A DNA stretch of 64,000 nt from NORP110 sp051251595 (lineage in GTDB: Bacteria > Pseudomonadota > Alphaproteobacteria > Rhodobacterales > Rhodobacteraceae): NCBI GenBank assembly GCA_051251595.1, contig JBPOFA010000002.1:434001-498000 (forward strand), given 5' to 3'. The notes under the pieces were generated by a model. The model did not search any database. It saw nothing but the letters and a program-made list of their open reading frames with translations, and was not told the DNA's origin. Position 1 is the first letter of the stretch. The number at the start of each line of letters is the position of its first letter. This document shows, in pieces, positions 33,540 through 43,029 of the stretch. Made by a program: the position numbers and the translations under genes.

Positions 33540-35915
33540 TTATTCGTCTTTGTCCGCAGAAGAGGCGTGCAGCGCCTCTGGATTGCGCAGCCAGATGTCG
33601 CGCTGCGCGAATGGGATCTCTATCCCTTCTTGCGCAAAGCGTTCGGCGATCTGGTGATTGATCTCGCTTTGCAAAACCAGTTTGAAATTCACATCCCGCA
33701 GAATTGCGCGGATCTCAAAATCAAGGCTGTCAGCGCCAAAGCCCTTAAAAATCACAGTCGGGGGTGGGTTCATTGAGACAAGCGGCTGTGCACTGGCGAT
33801 TTCTTCCAGAATGGTTTGGACCTTGCGTGTGTCCGTGCCATAGGCCACGCCCACGCCCATCACGACCCGTCCGATAAGGTTGCCACGGGTGTAGTTCGTG
33901 ACGGTGCCGGAAATCAGGTCCGAATTGGGAATAATGACATCCGTCCGGTCAAAGGTTTCAATGCGTGTAGAGCGCACCGATATATCGCGGACGGTTCCCA
34001 TATTGGGGCCGACCTCGATCCAATCCCCTTCAGAAATGGGACGTTCGATCAGTAGGATGATCCCGGAAACGAAATTAGAGACAATGGTTTGCAGGCCAAA
34101 CCCGATGCCGACGGACAAGGCCCCGGCAACGATGGCCAGTGAGGACAGATCAATTCCGGCGGTGGAAATCGCAACCAACGTGGCCAGAAAAATACCGACA
34201 TATCCAAGGCCTGAAACGATCGCCACCTGCCCGCCTGTGTCAATCCCGGTTTTGGGCAGCACAGTGCCCTTCAACGTGGATTGCACCAAGCGTGTGATCA
34301 GAAAACCGATCCCAAAGACGCCGCCAAACAAAAGGAACTGATTAAGCGATATCCGGGTTTCCCCGATGAGAAAGCCTTCCCCAAGGCGGGACCAGATTTC
34401 CGTCAAATCAGAAACACGCGCGCCCCAGATCAAAGCAAAGATCGGCACCAGCATCAGGACCAACAGAACGCAAATCAGGACGGGGATCAGGGCTTCGCGT
34501 GCGTGTTGTTCATCCGTGCGTGTGATCAGTGAGTAGACATCGCGCACGACGCTAAAAATTGGGATAAGGACCCCAAAGAACCACATGGTCAGCAACATCC
34601 GGAAAAGCAGACTGGTCCCGGCGGCCTGATAGCCTAGAATAGCCAAGAGCGGGCCGAGCACCGAAACAGCGATCAGAATGCGGCCCAATATACGCGCCAC
34701 ACGTTCTTGATAGCCCGCATCAGACGTCTCATCGACATTGCCAAAAACCTTGACGTAGGTGAGTGTTTTGCCAAGTTGATAGGTCAGGATCCCAGCAAGG
34801 ATATTGATCGGCAGCAGCAAAACACCACGGGTTTCGGAACTGTGCAGGTCAAAATCCGCGATGGATGTGATTGCAACCACCAGCCCCCAAAGGATTGCCA
34901 GAACAGAGGTGTTTCTGCGAAGGATCGCGATGTGCTGATCAGACAGCTCAAACGCCGGTTGACGGTCTTCGTCCACTGGAAACAGGAAAGAGTTTAGCCA
35001 GCGCGTTGCGAGCCAAACCAACGCAATATAGGGCAGTGCATCGGCCAGGATACTACCCCGAAAACCAAGCATACCTGTGAGGTCAAGTGCCGCGCAAAAC
35101 GCTAAAATGCCGACAAATGGAACAATGATTTGCCCAGTCGACACCAGGAAAGTCAAAAGTCGAAGAAATGCTTCTTCTTTTCGGTTCGACAACCGATGTG
35201 TCAAATGTTCAAACCATTTGCGCCCCTTTAAAATCAACAGGGCAGCAACTAAAAACAACCCGATGACTGACACGATGTTTTTGCGGAACACAGATTGTTT
35301 GGTCTGGGATCTTAGAGACGCATTGAATTCTTTGGTGGCCAATTCAAAGGATTGGCCGAAATCCGCAAGGGCTTCGGGCCAAAGTTGGGGGTCCAAGGGC
35401 GTTTGGGCCCGTGTGAACAGGTTGTCGACCCGCCTTGCGCGCACCAGTGTATCAATTTCCCGGACAATGCCATCGGCGCGGCTGTGCGCCTCTCTGGCCC
35501 TGATTTCCGGCTCCATCAATGTGGCCAGTTGGTTTTCCAGGTTCACGCGTTGCTGTGCGATGTCTTCGGTTTCTGTTTCACCTTCACCGGGCGGCGGGCC
35601 CAGTGCGGCAATCTGGGCCTGCAAGGTGGGGATACGATTGGCGTTTTCCCCTTGAGCGCTTAGGAAAACACGTCGCCATTCGACGACCTCTTCTCGCAAC
35701 TCTTCTAAGGCGCGTTCTGATGCTTTGTTCGAGACAAGCGCAGCTTCTGCCCGCGTTGCGACCTTTTCCCAGGCTTCGTAATCTGCGGGAAGCGTGACTG
35801 CATTTTCTTGGTCGATCTCCTGCGCATAGCTCGTCTGCGGAAAACTTGACGTCAACGCAACAGCTGCGCCAAACAGGCACAGCCATAAAAGCAGGAAGCA
35901 TCTAATTCGGTGCAT
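33540..35915 (-). CDS. MscS-family mechanosensitive channel with DUF3772 N-terminal domain
   Basis: A 791-residue inner-membrane protein. A signal peptide (about residues 1-32, ending YAQE) is followed by a periplasmic coiled-coil domain (EALEELREEVVEWRR, IAQQRVNLENQLATLM), then about ten helices and a C-terminal MscS core with LGYVGIFLATLVAIS, LSIVAGALSVGIGFGLQTIV-type pore sequence (SVGIGFGLQTIVSNFVSG), EGDWIEVG and RSTRIETFD. The layout is that of large MscS paralogues (YbiO/MscK-like), which release solutes on hypo-osmotic shock. The start codon overlaps the cysK stop (TAATG), so it is translationally coupled to cysK. Confidence 0.88.
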   Translation of the reverse strand: MHRIRCFLLLWLCLFGAAVALTSSFPQTSYAQEIDQENAVTLPADYEAWEKVATRAEAALVSNKASERALEELREEVVEWRRVFLSAQGENANRIPTLQAQIAALGPPPGEGETETEDIAQQRVNLENQLATLMEPEIRAREAHSRADGIVREIDTLVRARRVDNLFTRAQTPLDPQLWPEALADFGQSFELATKEFNASLRSQTKQSVFRKNIVSVIGLFLVAALLILKGRKWFEHLTHRLSNRKEEAFLRLLTFLVSTGQIIVPFVGILAFCAALDLTGMLGFRGSILADALPYIALVWLATRWLNSFLFPVDEDRQPAFELSDQHIAILRRNTSVLAILWGLVVAITSIADFDLHSSETRGVLLLPINILAGILTYQLGKTLTYVKVFGNVDETSDAGYQERVARILGRILIAVSVLGPLLAILGYQAAGTSLLFRMLLTMWFFGVLIPIFSVVRDVYSLITRTDEQHAREALIPVLICVLLVLMLVPIFALIWGARVSDLTEIWSRLGEGFLIGETRISLNQFLLFGGVFGIGFLITRLVQSTLKGTVLPKTGIDTGGQVAIVSGLGYVGIFLATLVAISTAGIDLSSLAIVAGALSVGIGFGLQTIVSNFVSGIILLIERPISEGDWIEVGPNMGTVRDISVRSTRIETFDRTDVIIPNSDLISGTVTNYTRGNLIGRVVMGVGVAYGTDTRKVQTILEEIASAQPLVSMNPPPTVIFKGFGADSLDFEIRAILRDVNFKLVLQSEINHQIAERFAQEGIEIPFAQRDIWLRNPEALHASSADKDE

Positions 35916-36946
35916 TAATCCTCAAAAACTGCCGGCAGAATTTGCCCCTGTCCTTCCAACCATTGTGGCACGGGCAACCCCTTTTCACGTAAGAACTTAG
36001 GGTTAAACAGCTTTGATTGATAGCGATTTCCGAAATCACATAACAGCGTCACGATGACATGACCCGGGCCAAGGTCGCGTGCCATATGCATCGCGCCTGC
36101 CACGTTGATCCCGGAAGATCCCCCAAGGCAAAGACCTTCTTTGGACAAGAGATCAAACACAACAGGAAGCGCTTCTTGATCGGAAATTCGGTAAGAATAG
36201 TCGGGCACAAGGCCTTCCAGGTTGGCCGTTATCCGGCCCTGCCCGATGCCTTCGGTGATTGAATTTCCTTCCGATTTGAATTCACCGGTGGTGTAATACC
36301 CATAAAGCGCCGAACCCATAGGGTCAGCCAACCCAATGCGCACCCCTTTGGGCTGCAACGCGGCCGCAACCCCGCCAAGGGTCCCGCCAGAACCGACAGC
36401 GCAGACAAACCCGTCAACCTTGCCATCCGTTTGGTCCCAAATCTCTGGGCCGGTGGTTTCAATATGGGCTTGTCGGTTGGCCACATTATCAAACTGGTTT
36501 GCCCAGATTGCCCCGTTTTCTTCGGTTTGGGCCAAACGTTCTGCCAAGCGCTGAGAGTAGCGCACATAGTTGTTGGGGTTTTTGTATGGAACGGCGGGCA
36601 CCTGCACCAATTCGGCCCCTGCCAACCGGATCATGTCTTTCTTTTCCTGGCTTTGCGTTTCAGGAATGACGATAACCGTGCGAAATCCCATAGAGGCGCC
36701 AACAAGTGCCAGACCGATCCCAGTATTGCCGGCTGTACCTTCCACAATGGTCCCGCCAGGGCGCAGCGCACCAGAGGCCACAGCATCACGGATGATAAAC
36801 AGCGCAGCGCGGTCCTTCACGGACTGCCCAGGGTTGAGGAATTCAGCTTTGCCCAGAATTTCACAGCCCGTTGCGTCACTGGGGCCATTCAGGCGGATTA
36901 AAGGGGTGTTCCCGATAGTCTCTGAAAGGTCGTTTTTAACCTGCAC
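35915..36946 (-). CDS. cysK: cysteine synthase A
   Basis: A 343-residue PLP enzyme that makes cysteine from O-acetylserine and sulfide. The PLP lysine is in NPGQSVKDRAALF (lysine 44), the phosphate/substrate loops are EGTAGNTG (69-76) and VGSGGTLGG, and the fold ends with GGSSGINV. The start is a GTG at 36946 with a GAGGAG ribosome site seven bases upstream. It follows trgB by 56 bases. In Rhodobacter sphaeroides the cysK gene next to trgAB is needed for high-level tellurite resistance; the same arrangement is seen here. Confidence 0.93.
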   Translation of the reverse strand: MQVKNDLSETIGNTPLIRLNGPSDATGCEILGKAEFLNPGQSVKDRAALFIIRDAVASGALRPGGTIVEGTAGNTGIGLALVGASMGFRTVIVIPETQSQEKKDMIRLAGAELVQVPAVPYKNPNNYVRYSQRLAERLAQTEENGAIWANQFDNVANRQAHIETTGPEIWDQTDGKVDGFVCAVGSGGTLGGVAAALQPKGVRIGLADPMGSALYGYYTTGEFKSEGNSITEGIGQGRITANLEGLVPDYSYRISDQEALPVVFDLLSKEGLCLGGSSGINVAGAMHMARDLGPGHVIVTLLCDFGNRYQSKLFNPKFLREKGLPVPQWLEGQGQILPAVFED

Positions 36947-37002
36947 TTTATGGCTCCTCGCACATCATCTTTGGCTTTATCTAAGCTGCCAATTGTCGGA
37001 AC

Positions 37003-38127
37003 TCAAGCGCGTGAACGAATGACGTCTCGTTGTCCTTGGAGCCATAGCAAACTAAGGATCAGCGGCCCTGTTTCGATCTCACCGGTGGAAATTAGTTCCA
37101 TCGCGCGATCAAATGGCAAAATATGGCTCTTGATGTCTTCGTCTTCACTGGCCAGTCCCGCGACACCTGCCCGGGACTCGGGCAGGTCAGCGATGGCCAC
37201 ATAATTGTAAAGATACTCTGTCAGCATCCCCGGGGACGGGTAGCAATTGCAGACATGCAGCAGGGATTTGACGGTCAACGCCGCCTCTTCCCGCAATTCA
37301 CGGTGCACGGCCTCTTGTGGCATTTCGCCGGGGTCAATTCGGCCTGCAACGGGTTCCAGCTTCCAGGGCAATGGGTCGCCGCGCAAAAATGGACCGTAGC
37401 GGAATTGTTCGATCAAAAGTATGACGTCGCGCACCGGATCATAGGGCAAAACGGTCACGGCATCGGCCCCAACCAGCGCCCCACGATTGATGACATTGCT
37501 GATTTTGCCATCGAAACGGCGGAACTGCAGATCGTTTTCGACGACGGAAAAGAAGTTTGTATAGGGTCTTTGGGTTGCGACGACCTTTACGTTGTCCCGG
37601 TTCGGCCCGGTGCGAAGATCACTTGGAACCTTTTGTTTGCCCGCATTCAGCGTGGCCCAGGCCCGCGTCGCCATCATGTCATATCGTGTGGCCGCCAAAT
37701 CGGGCGAGATATGGCCAAAGCCTTCCATGTATTCATGGGCGGTTGCTGTCGTCAGTTCCCCCCACTCTGCGGCCCAGTCAGACAGGCTCCACCCTGTCCC
37801 TGCCCCCATGGATTGATGATCCGCCAGATAGATCTGTGCTTTGACCGTTCCACTTGCGGTAACGACTTCGCTGGTGTGCAGGTCAAAACCAAAACCGATC
37901 TCGTAAAAATCCAGCCGGGCCACTTCGGTTTCTGTAAGGTCGCGTACAAGGATGCCATTGGCAGATGCCCCGGGATGCGGAACCAAAACCGGGAATGTGT
38001 CATGGGATACGGCCTGGATTTCATGATCTGGCAGGCTGGCGGGTTCGAGCTGAAAATCCGTGCGACCAACCACAATCTGCAACAGCGGGATATGCCGCAG
38101 CGTCCCGAAAAAGAACAAATCAGCCAT
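37003..38127 (-). CDS. trgB: TrgB: gamma-glutamylcyclotransferase-like domain fused to NUDIX hydrolase
   Basis: A 374-residue two-domain protein. Residues 1-170 form a GGCT/AIG2-like domain (FFFGTLRHIPLL at 5-16, DFYEIGFGFDLH). Residues about 180-374 form a NUDIX domain with the box GRIDPGE-x7-RELREEAAL (262-284) and the upstream QFRYGPFLRG, typical of ADP-sugar pyrophosphatases. It would hydrolyse ADP-ribose or a related nucleotide. This fusion between trgA and cysK matches the tellurite-resistance gene trgB of Rhodobacter. A long frame on the opposite strand is a shadow. It begins six bases after trgA. Confidence 0.88.
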   Translation of the reverse strand: MADLFFFGTLRHIPLLQIVVGRTDFQLEPASLPDHEIQAVSHDTFPVLVPHPGASANGILVRDLTETEVARLDFYEIGFGFDLHTSEVVTASGTVKAQIYLADHQSMGAGTGWSLSDWAAEWGELTTATAHEYMEGFGHISPDLAATRYDMMATRAWATLNAGKQKVPSDLRTGPNRDNVKVVATQRPYTNFFSVVENDLQFRRFDGKISNVINRGALVGADAVTVLPYDPVRDVILLIEQFRYGPFLRGDPLPWKLEPVAGRIDPGEMPQEAVHRELREEAALTVKSLLHVCNCYPSPGMLTEYLYNYVAIADLPESRAGVAGLASEDEDIKSHILPFDRAMELISTGEIETGPLILSLLWLQGQRDVIRSRA

Positions 38128-38133
38128 GTCAGA

Positions 38134-38574
38134 TTAGGACCAACGCTTCGCCGCCCATTCGGTCAGCCACCCGCCAAACAGCCCGCCGATGACAAAGGAA
38201 CCTATAATCCCGGGCGTGGCGATCAAAACCGCGTATTCCAGGAACTTCCCGACCATCCCTTGCAGAGCATCCATGGGGCCATGAAATCGTTTGTTCATTG
38301 ACATGTCCAATGCTTCGGCCCCTGCAAAGAAGAAGAGGCCCCAAAACGTCAACATGGCAGCAGTTGTCAAACCATAACCAAAACCCGCTTTGGTGCCATC
38401 ACCTGCCCGCGCTCCAGACATGATCCATCCGCAAACAGCACCGACGGCGGCCAGAGTTTCATTGAGCAACCCGGTACGGGTTCCTTCTGGCAAAAGCGGT
38501 TTGACCAAGTCACCGCAGAAATAGCCTAAGGCTGCGAAAAATAACGCTGCGACAACTTTGGGTATGGTGGGCAT
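38134..38574 (-). CDS. trgA: TrgA family tellurite-resistance membrane protein
   Basis: A 146-residue membrane protein with about four helices, the size of TrgA. It shows VAALFFAALGYFCGDLVKPL at the start, AAVGAVCGWIMSGARAGD, GLTTAAMLTFWGLFFFAGAE and ALQGMVGKFLEYAVLIAT, ending in LFGGWLTEWAAKRW. Its mechanism is not known; it contributes to tellurite resistance in Rhodobacter when present with trgB and cysK. It lies four bases after cfa and six before trgB, so this is one operon. Confidence 0.85.
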   Translation of the reverse strand: MPTIPKVVAALFFAALGYFCGDLVKPLLPEGTRTGLLNETLAAVGAVCGWIMSGARAGDGTKAGFGYGLTTAAMLTFWGLFFFAGAEALDMSMNKRFHGPMDALQGMVGKFLEYAVLIATPGIIGSFVIGGLFGGWLTEWAAKRWS

Positions 38575-38578
38575 TGTG

Positions 38579-39790
38579 TTACGCCGGTTTTGTGACTGTG
38601 ATTTGTGTTACGTCACAGTTACCGCTCTCAAACGCCGACGCGCAAGAGGTCAGGTAAAAATTCCACATGCGGCGGAACCTGTCGTCAAAACCCATCTTGG
38701 AAATGGTGTCCCATTTTTCGTTAAAGGTTTCGTGCCACCGTCGCAGAGTTTGGCTATAGCTTTTGCCGAATTCAATGGACCGCGCCACGTTAAGACCGGC
38801 ATTTTCCACCTGTTCCTGCAGCGCATCCGGGCTGGGCAACATGCCGCCGGGAAATATGTATTTTTGTATAAAATCAACGCTTTCCCGGTATATTTTAAAC
38901 CTTCGATCTGGCATTGTAATAATTTGCAGCGTGGCGGCCTTGCCGGGTTTCAGACGTTCGCGAACGGTTTCGAAATAGACCGGCCAGTATTTTTCCCCCA
39001 CGGCCTCAAACATCTCAATGCTGGAAATCCCGTCATAGACGCCGGTTTCATCGCGGTAATCCTGCAACTTGATTGTGACTTTATCATCAAGCCCTGCACG
39101 TTTGATCCGGTCAACCGCATAGTCGAATTGCTCTTTTGAAATCGTGAGGCAGGTGACCTTAAGCCCGCGTTCGCCAGCAGCGTATTCGGCAAAACCGCCC
39201 CAGCCACAGCCGATTTCAAGCACATGATCCCCGGGGTCCACCCCCATCTGGTCGACCATGCTTTTGTATTTCAACAACTGCGCGCGTTCTAAACTTTCTT
39301 GTCCGGTTTCAAATTTGGCCGAAGAATAGGTCATCGTATCATCCAGCCAAAGCCGGTAAAAATCATTGCCCAAGTCATAATGATGCGCGATATTTTTGGG
39401 GGCTTGGCGTTTTGAATTGGTGCGCAACCAAAACCGAAACCTTTCATAGAGCCGTACGAACTGCATGCCCGGGAAGCTGTCGAACATTTCGTCATTGTCA
39501 GCGTTGATCAGATCCATAAAGGCCTGAAGGTCAGGCGTGCTCCACCAGCCATCAAGATAGGCATCCGAAAACCCCAATGGGCCCTCGCGGACCAAACGCG
39601 CAAAGGCGTCTGGTTCGTGGATTGTGATTTCGGCGACCGGGCCTGGGTTGTGGCTGTCGGCCCTGAAAACGCGACCGTCGGGTAGGATCAAATCCAGACG
39701 CCCTTCCTTCATCGATTGGCAAATATCGAACACCCGCGAAAAATACCGCGGAAGACCGTTTTGGCCCTTGGTTGATGTCAGTACGTCCAT
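38579..39790 (-). CDS. cfa: cyclopropane-fatty-acyl-phospholipid synthase family protein
   Basis: A 403-residue SAM-dependent methyltransferase that adds a methylene bridge to unsaturated acyl chains of membrane phospholipids. It has HYDLGNDFYRLWLD (about residues 137-150), the SAM site VLEIGCGWGGFAEYA (190-204) and SIEMFEAVGEKYWP. The start at 39790 is chosen for its GGGGGGCT ribosome site; the longer frame is weaker. It heads the trgA-trgB-cysK-channel-alaX operon, linking membrane lipid modification to stress resistance. Some relatives make furan fatty acid precursors or methylated lipids instead, so the exact product is uncertain. Confidence 0.88.
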   Translation of the reverse strand: MDVLTSTKGQNGLPRYFSRVFDICQSMKEGRLDLILPDGRVFRADSHNPGPVAEITIHEPDAFARLVREGPLGFSDAYLDGWWSTPDLQAFMDLINADNDEMFDSFPGMQFVRLYERFRFWLRTNSKRQAPKNIAHHYDLGNDFYRLWLDDTMTYSSAKFETGQESLERAQLLKYKSMVDQMGVDPGDHVLEIGCGWGGFAEYAAGERGLKVTCLTISKEQFDYAVDRIKRAGLDDKVTIKLQDYRDETGVYDGISSIEMFEAVGEKYWPVYFETVRERLKPGKAATLQIITMPDRRFKIYRESVDFIQKYIFPGGMLPSPDALQEQVENAGLNVARSIEFGKSYSQTLRRWHETFNEKWDTISKMGFDDRFRRMWNFYLTSCASAFESGNCDVTQITVTKPA

Positions 39791-39879
39791 ATCAGCCCCC
39801 CAAGCTCTGCCGGGTAGGCTAATAAATTTTAGACCAATCAATCAACTGTTTTTGGTAAATGCCCGATTTTACGCGCCAA

Positions 39880-41103
39880 TTACAGAACAGCGTCCAAAGA
39901 TTTGATGAGCCGATCCACTTCATTCTGGGTCGTGTAGTGCACAAAACTCATCCGCAACACGCCAAGTTTGGGGTCAACACCCAAAGCGTTCAGGGCTCTT
40001 CCCGCATAGAAATCACCGCCGTCCAGATTGATGTCGTGTGCCGCCAATTCGGCGGCGACGCGCTCTCCGGGGCGGTCAAGGGCAACGGCGACTGTCGGTG
40101 CTTTTTGACTGGCCTGATCCGGGCCAATCAACCGGACAGAGTTCTTGGTTTTCAGGTAGTGCAGCAAGGGCTCTAGCAATTCGATTTCACGGGCGCGCAT
40201 CAAATCATGCACCGCTTTGCTGCGCCCTGGGGCATCAACATGGGTGTCAAAATGATAGGAATAAAGCAGGTCACAATAATCGGCCATTCCGGCGCAGGCG
40301 GCAATCTGGGCGTGATCCGGCCCTGCAGGTGTGAACCGTTTGTACAGCACGTCCCCATTGAACACATGTCCCTGATTGGGGAGCTTTTCGCCAAGGTCGC
40401 GCCGGATCACCATGATGCCCTGATGCGGGCCATAGGTCTTATAGGCAGAAAACAGATAGATATCAGCACCTAACGCGCCGACATTCACAAACCCATGAGG
40501 GGCATAACTTACGCCGTCGACGCAGGTGACAGCACCTGCGGCGTGCACCATTTTGGTGATTTCAGCGGCGTCGTTGATTTCGCCAACGATGTTTGAACAA
40601 TGCGGAAAACAGACCAGTTTGACACGGTCATCCAACAGATTGGACAGCTCGTTTGGGTCAAGATGCCCGGTCTCTGGGTCGATTTGCCACTCGCGTATTT
40701 CGATCCCGCTGTCGGCCAGCCGCCGCCAAGGACCGGAATTGGCCTCATGGTCCTGGTTTGTTACCACGATGGCGTCGCCAGGGCTCAGATATTCGCGGAA
40801 GGCCTGGGCCAGGACGTAAGTATTTTGCGTCGTTGACGGGCCAAAACTGACCTCATCCTGGTCCACCCCGAGCATGGCGGCCAACCGATACCGTGCTTCG
40901 TCCATTTCTTCGCCGCCAACGCGGCTTGGATCATAGCTGGCATAGGGCTGAACTTTGCGTTCGTGGTAGAAGCGCGTCAGGCGATCGACCACCGGTGCAC
41001 ATGGGTAAGACCCCCCCGCATTTTCAAAGAATGCGAACCGTGAAAGTTCGGGGTTCGAAAAGGCCGGGAACTGGCTGCGTACAAAATCAATATCTAGTTT
41101 CAT
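39880..41103 (-). CDS. class V aminotransferase / cysteine desulfurase-like protein
   Basis: A 407-residue PLP enzyme. PLP-binding features are TNQDHEANSGPW (histidine 119), CVDGVSYAPHG (aspartate 196) and SAYKTYGPHQG (lysine 222), the order of the SufS/NifS-like class V family. It lacks an obvious reactive cysteine loop of IscS, so it may be a selenocysteine lyase-like or other class V transaminase. The start at 41103 follows AAGGAATC. Its own promoter must lie after the BCCT terminator (41161-41191). The role is not fixed by context. Confidence 0.8.
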   Translation of the reverse strand: MKLDIDFVRSQFPAFSNPELSRFAFFENAGGSYPCAPVVDRLTRFYHERKVQPYASYDPSRVGGEEMDEARYRLAAMLGVDQDEVSFGPSTTQNTYVLAQAFREYLSPGDAIVVTNQDHEANSGPWRRLADSGIEIREWQIDPETGHLDPNELSNLLDDRVKLVCFPHCSNIVGEINDAAEITKMVHAAGAVTCVDGVSYAPHGFVNVGALGADIYLFSAYKTYGPHQGIMVIRRDLGEKLPNQGHVFNGDVLYKRFTPAGPDHAQIAACAGMADYCDLLYSYHFDTHVDAPGRSKAVHDLMRAREIELLEPLLHYLKTKNSVRLIGPDQASQKAPTVAVALDRPGERVAAELAAHDINLDGGDFYAGRALNALGVDPKLGVLRMSFVHYTTQNEVDRLIKSLDAVL

Positions 41104-41160
41104 TGTGATTCCTTGTTTGACACTGAATTGCCGGGGCAATTCCAGGACGTCAAGCAGGAC

Positions 41161-41191
41161 AGAAAAATGGCCCCGCAATACGGGGCCATTT
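41161..41191 (-). terminator. strong rho-independent terminator after BCCT transporter gene
   Basis: AAATGGCCCCG (41165-41175) pairs perfectly with CGGGGCCATTT (41181-41191) with a five-base loop; on the minus strand it is followed by a T run. It separates the BCCT gene from the class V aminotransferase, so these are different transcription units. Confidence 0.92.
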
Positions 41192-41213
41192 GGAAGGATG
41201 GATCACGTGAATC

Positions 41214-42821
41214 TTATTTCTTTCGTCGTTCCTGGACCAGACCAATAAAGATCGAAACGCACATTAACAGCAGAAGAATGGCGAATGGAAAGCCCGTTGT
41301 CACCGCCATCGCCTGTAGTGCAGCCAGACCTCCGCCCAGCAACAGGGTCACGGCGACGAGCCCCTCAAACAAGCACCAAAACACACGCTGTGGGGCCGGT
41401 CCGTCTGTCTTTCCGCCTGCGGTAATCGTATCGATCACCAAAGATCCGGAATCCGAAGATGTCACGAAAAACACGATCACCAGAATAATCCCGATGAGCG
41501 ACGTGAAATTGGCCAAAGGAAGCTGCCCCAGCACTTCGAACAGTTGCACGGGAAGCTGTGCATTTTTAGCACCTTCAAACCCGTCATTCACAAACTGGCT
41601 GATCGCAGTTCCGCCAAAGACGCTCATCCATAGGACGCAGACTGTGGACGGGATGATCAGGACGCAAATCATGAATTCACGCACGGTGCGCCCCCGGCTG
41701 ACGCGAGCGATGAACATGCCAACGAACGGTGACCAACTGATCCACCACGCCCAATAGAACGCCGTCCATCCCTGGCTAAAGTTCGCGTCTTCCCGCCCAA
41801 AAGGTTGGGACAGCGCCGGTAACTCTGTCACATAGGCGCCGAGCGAGGAAAAGAAGGTAGAGATGATTTCGCCTGTTGGGCCAACCACCAACGTGAAGAC
41901 CAGCAACAAGAACGCCAGCATCATATTTATTTCTGAGGCCCGTTTCACGCCCGCATCCAAACCCGCCAAGACGGAAGCTGTTGCAACCAGTGTAATAAGG
42001 ACGATCAGGATGATTTTCGTTCCGTTCCCTTCGCTGATGCCAAACAAAAAGTTCAAACCGGCGGTGGCTTGTTCTGCACCAAAACCCAAGGACGTGGCCA
42101 AGCCAAACAAGGTGGCGAAGACGGCGACGATATCAATGACATGTCCGACCCAACCCCACACAGCATCCCCGAAAATCGGGTAAAATGCTGATCGAATGGA
42201 AAGCGGTAAGCCCTTGTTGTAACTGAACAGACCAAGCGCCAATGCAACAACTGCATACATGGCCCATGGATGCAGGCCCCAATGATATATGGTCGCGGCC
42301 ATCCCAATCCGGGTGGCCCCGGCCGCATCCCCGGGTGCACCGGCAAGCGGTGCCCAGCTCTCGGGCGTGCCAGCCGTATCCGCAAAGGAGGTTGAGAAAT
42401 GCGACAAAGGTTCGCTTACGCCGTAGAACATAAGGCCAATGCCCATGCCGGCGGCAAATAGCATCGCGAACCAGCCGACATAGCCGTAATCGGGCCGCGC
42501 ATCCGCGCCGCCCAATCGGACAGACCCAAGGGGCGTGACGATCAACATCAGGCAAAACAGAACAAAGATGTTCCCCGCCAAAAGGAAGAACCAGCTAAAG
42601 TTTCCTGTTACCCAGTTTCGCATCGCCGAAAACAGCGCACTTGCTTGTTCCGGAACCATCAGCGTTCCGATAACAAATGCAAAAATGCTTAGTCCCGCGA
42701 TCAAGAATACCGGATTGTGAACATCCAGGCCGAACGGGCCAATTTGTGTTTGGATGTTGTCCTGGCCAATCTCATAGTCGATTTCGTCAATCAACTGGCC
42801 AGTGTCATCAGTCACTGTCAT
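41214..42821 (-). CDS. BCCT family betaine/choline/carnitine transporter
   Basis: A 535-residue Na+- or H+-coupled carrier for quaternary ammonium compounds or DMSP, with twelve membrane helices. The core motif is AFYWAWWISWSPFVGMFIAR followed by SRGRTVREF, and VNPVF-type loops after the first helix (GPFGLDVHNPVFLIAGLS) are typical. The start at 42821 follows GGGGAAAA; the much longer frame overlaps acuI and is rejected. It lies 208 bases after acuI on the same strand, an arrangement suggesting DMSP or betaine uptake with degradation. A clear terminator follows. Confidence 0.9.
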   Translation of the reverse strand: MTVTDDTGQLIDEIDYEIGQDNIQTQIGPFGLDVHNPVFLIAGLSIFAFVIGTLMVPEQASALFSAMRNWVTGNFSWFFLLAGNIFVLFCLMLIVTPLGSVRLGGADARPDYGYVGWFAMLFAAGMGIGLMFYGVSEPLSHFSTSFADTAGTPESWAPLAGAPGDAAGATRIGMAATIYHWGLHPWAMYAVVALALGLFSYNKGLPLSIRSAFYPIFGDAVWGWVGHVIDIVAVFATLFGLATSLGFGAEQATAGLNFLFGISEGNGTKIILIVLITLVATASVLAGLDAGVKRASEINMMLAFLLLVFTLVVGPTGEIISTFFSSLGAYVTELPALSQPFGREDANFSQGWTAFYWAWWISWSPFVGMFIARVSRGRTVREFMICVLIIPSTVCVLWMSVFGGTAISQFVNDGFEGAKNAQLPVQLFEVLGQLPLANFTSLIGIILVIVFFVTSSDSGSLVIDTITAGGKTDGPAPQRVFWCLFEGLVAVTLLLGGGLAALQAMAVTTGFPFAILLLLMCVSIFIGLVQERRKK

Positions 42822-43029
42822 ATCATTTTCCCCGTTTTTTTTCTTGTTGGGGTCTGACGCCCCTGTTCTTATTGTGCCTAACATTTTAGCACTTTGGTCG
42901 CGCAAAAGCGAAACAATTGCGACAAACCCGCCATTTCCGACGGGCGAGACGGGGGCTCCGCGTCTTCTAAATTGGGTAAGAAGACGTGTCTTTCTGATAG
43001 TAATTTGCGGCTGGTCGGGCGCTGCCCGC

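Noticed and set aside
37123..38301. A 392-codon open frame on the plus strand across trgB
   Set aside because: Shadow of the trgB gene, whose NUDIX box and GGCT motif are clear on the minus strand.
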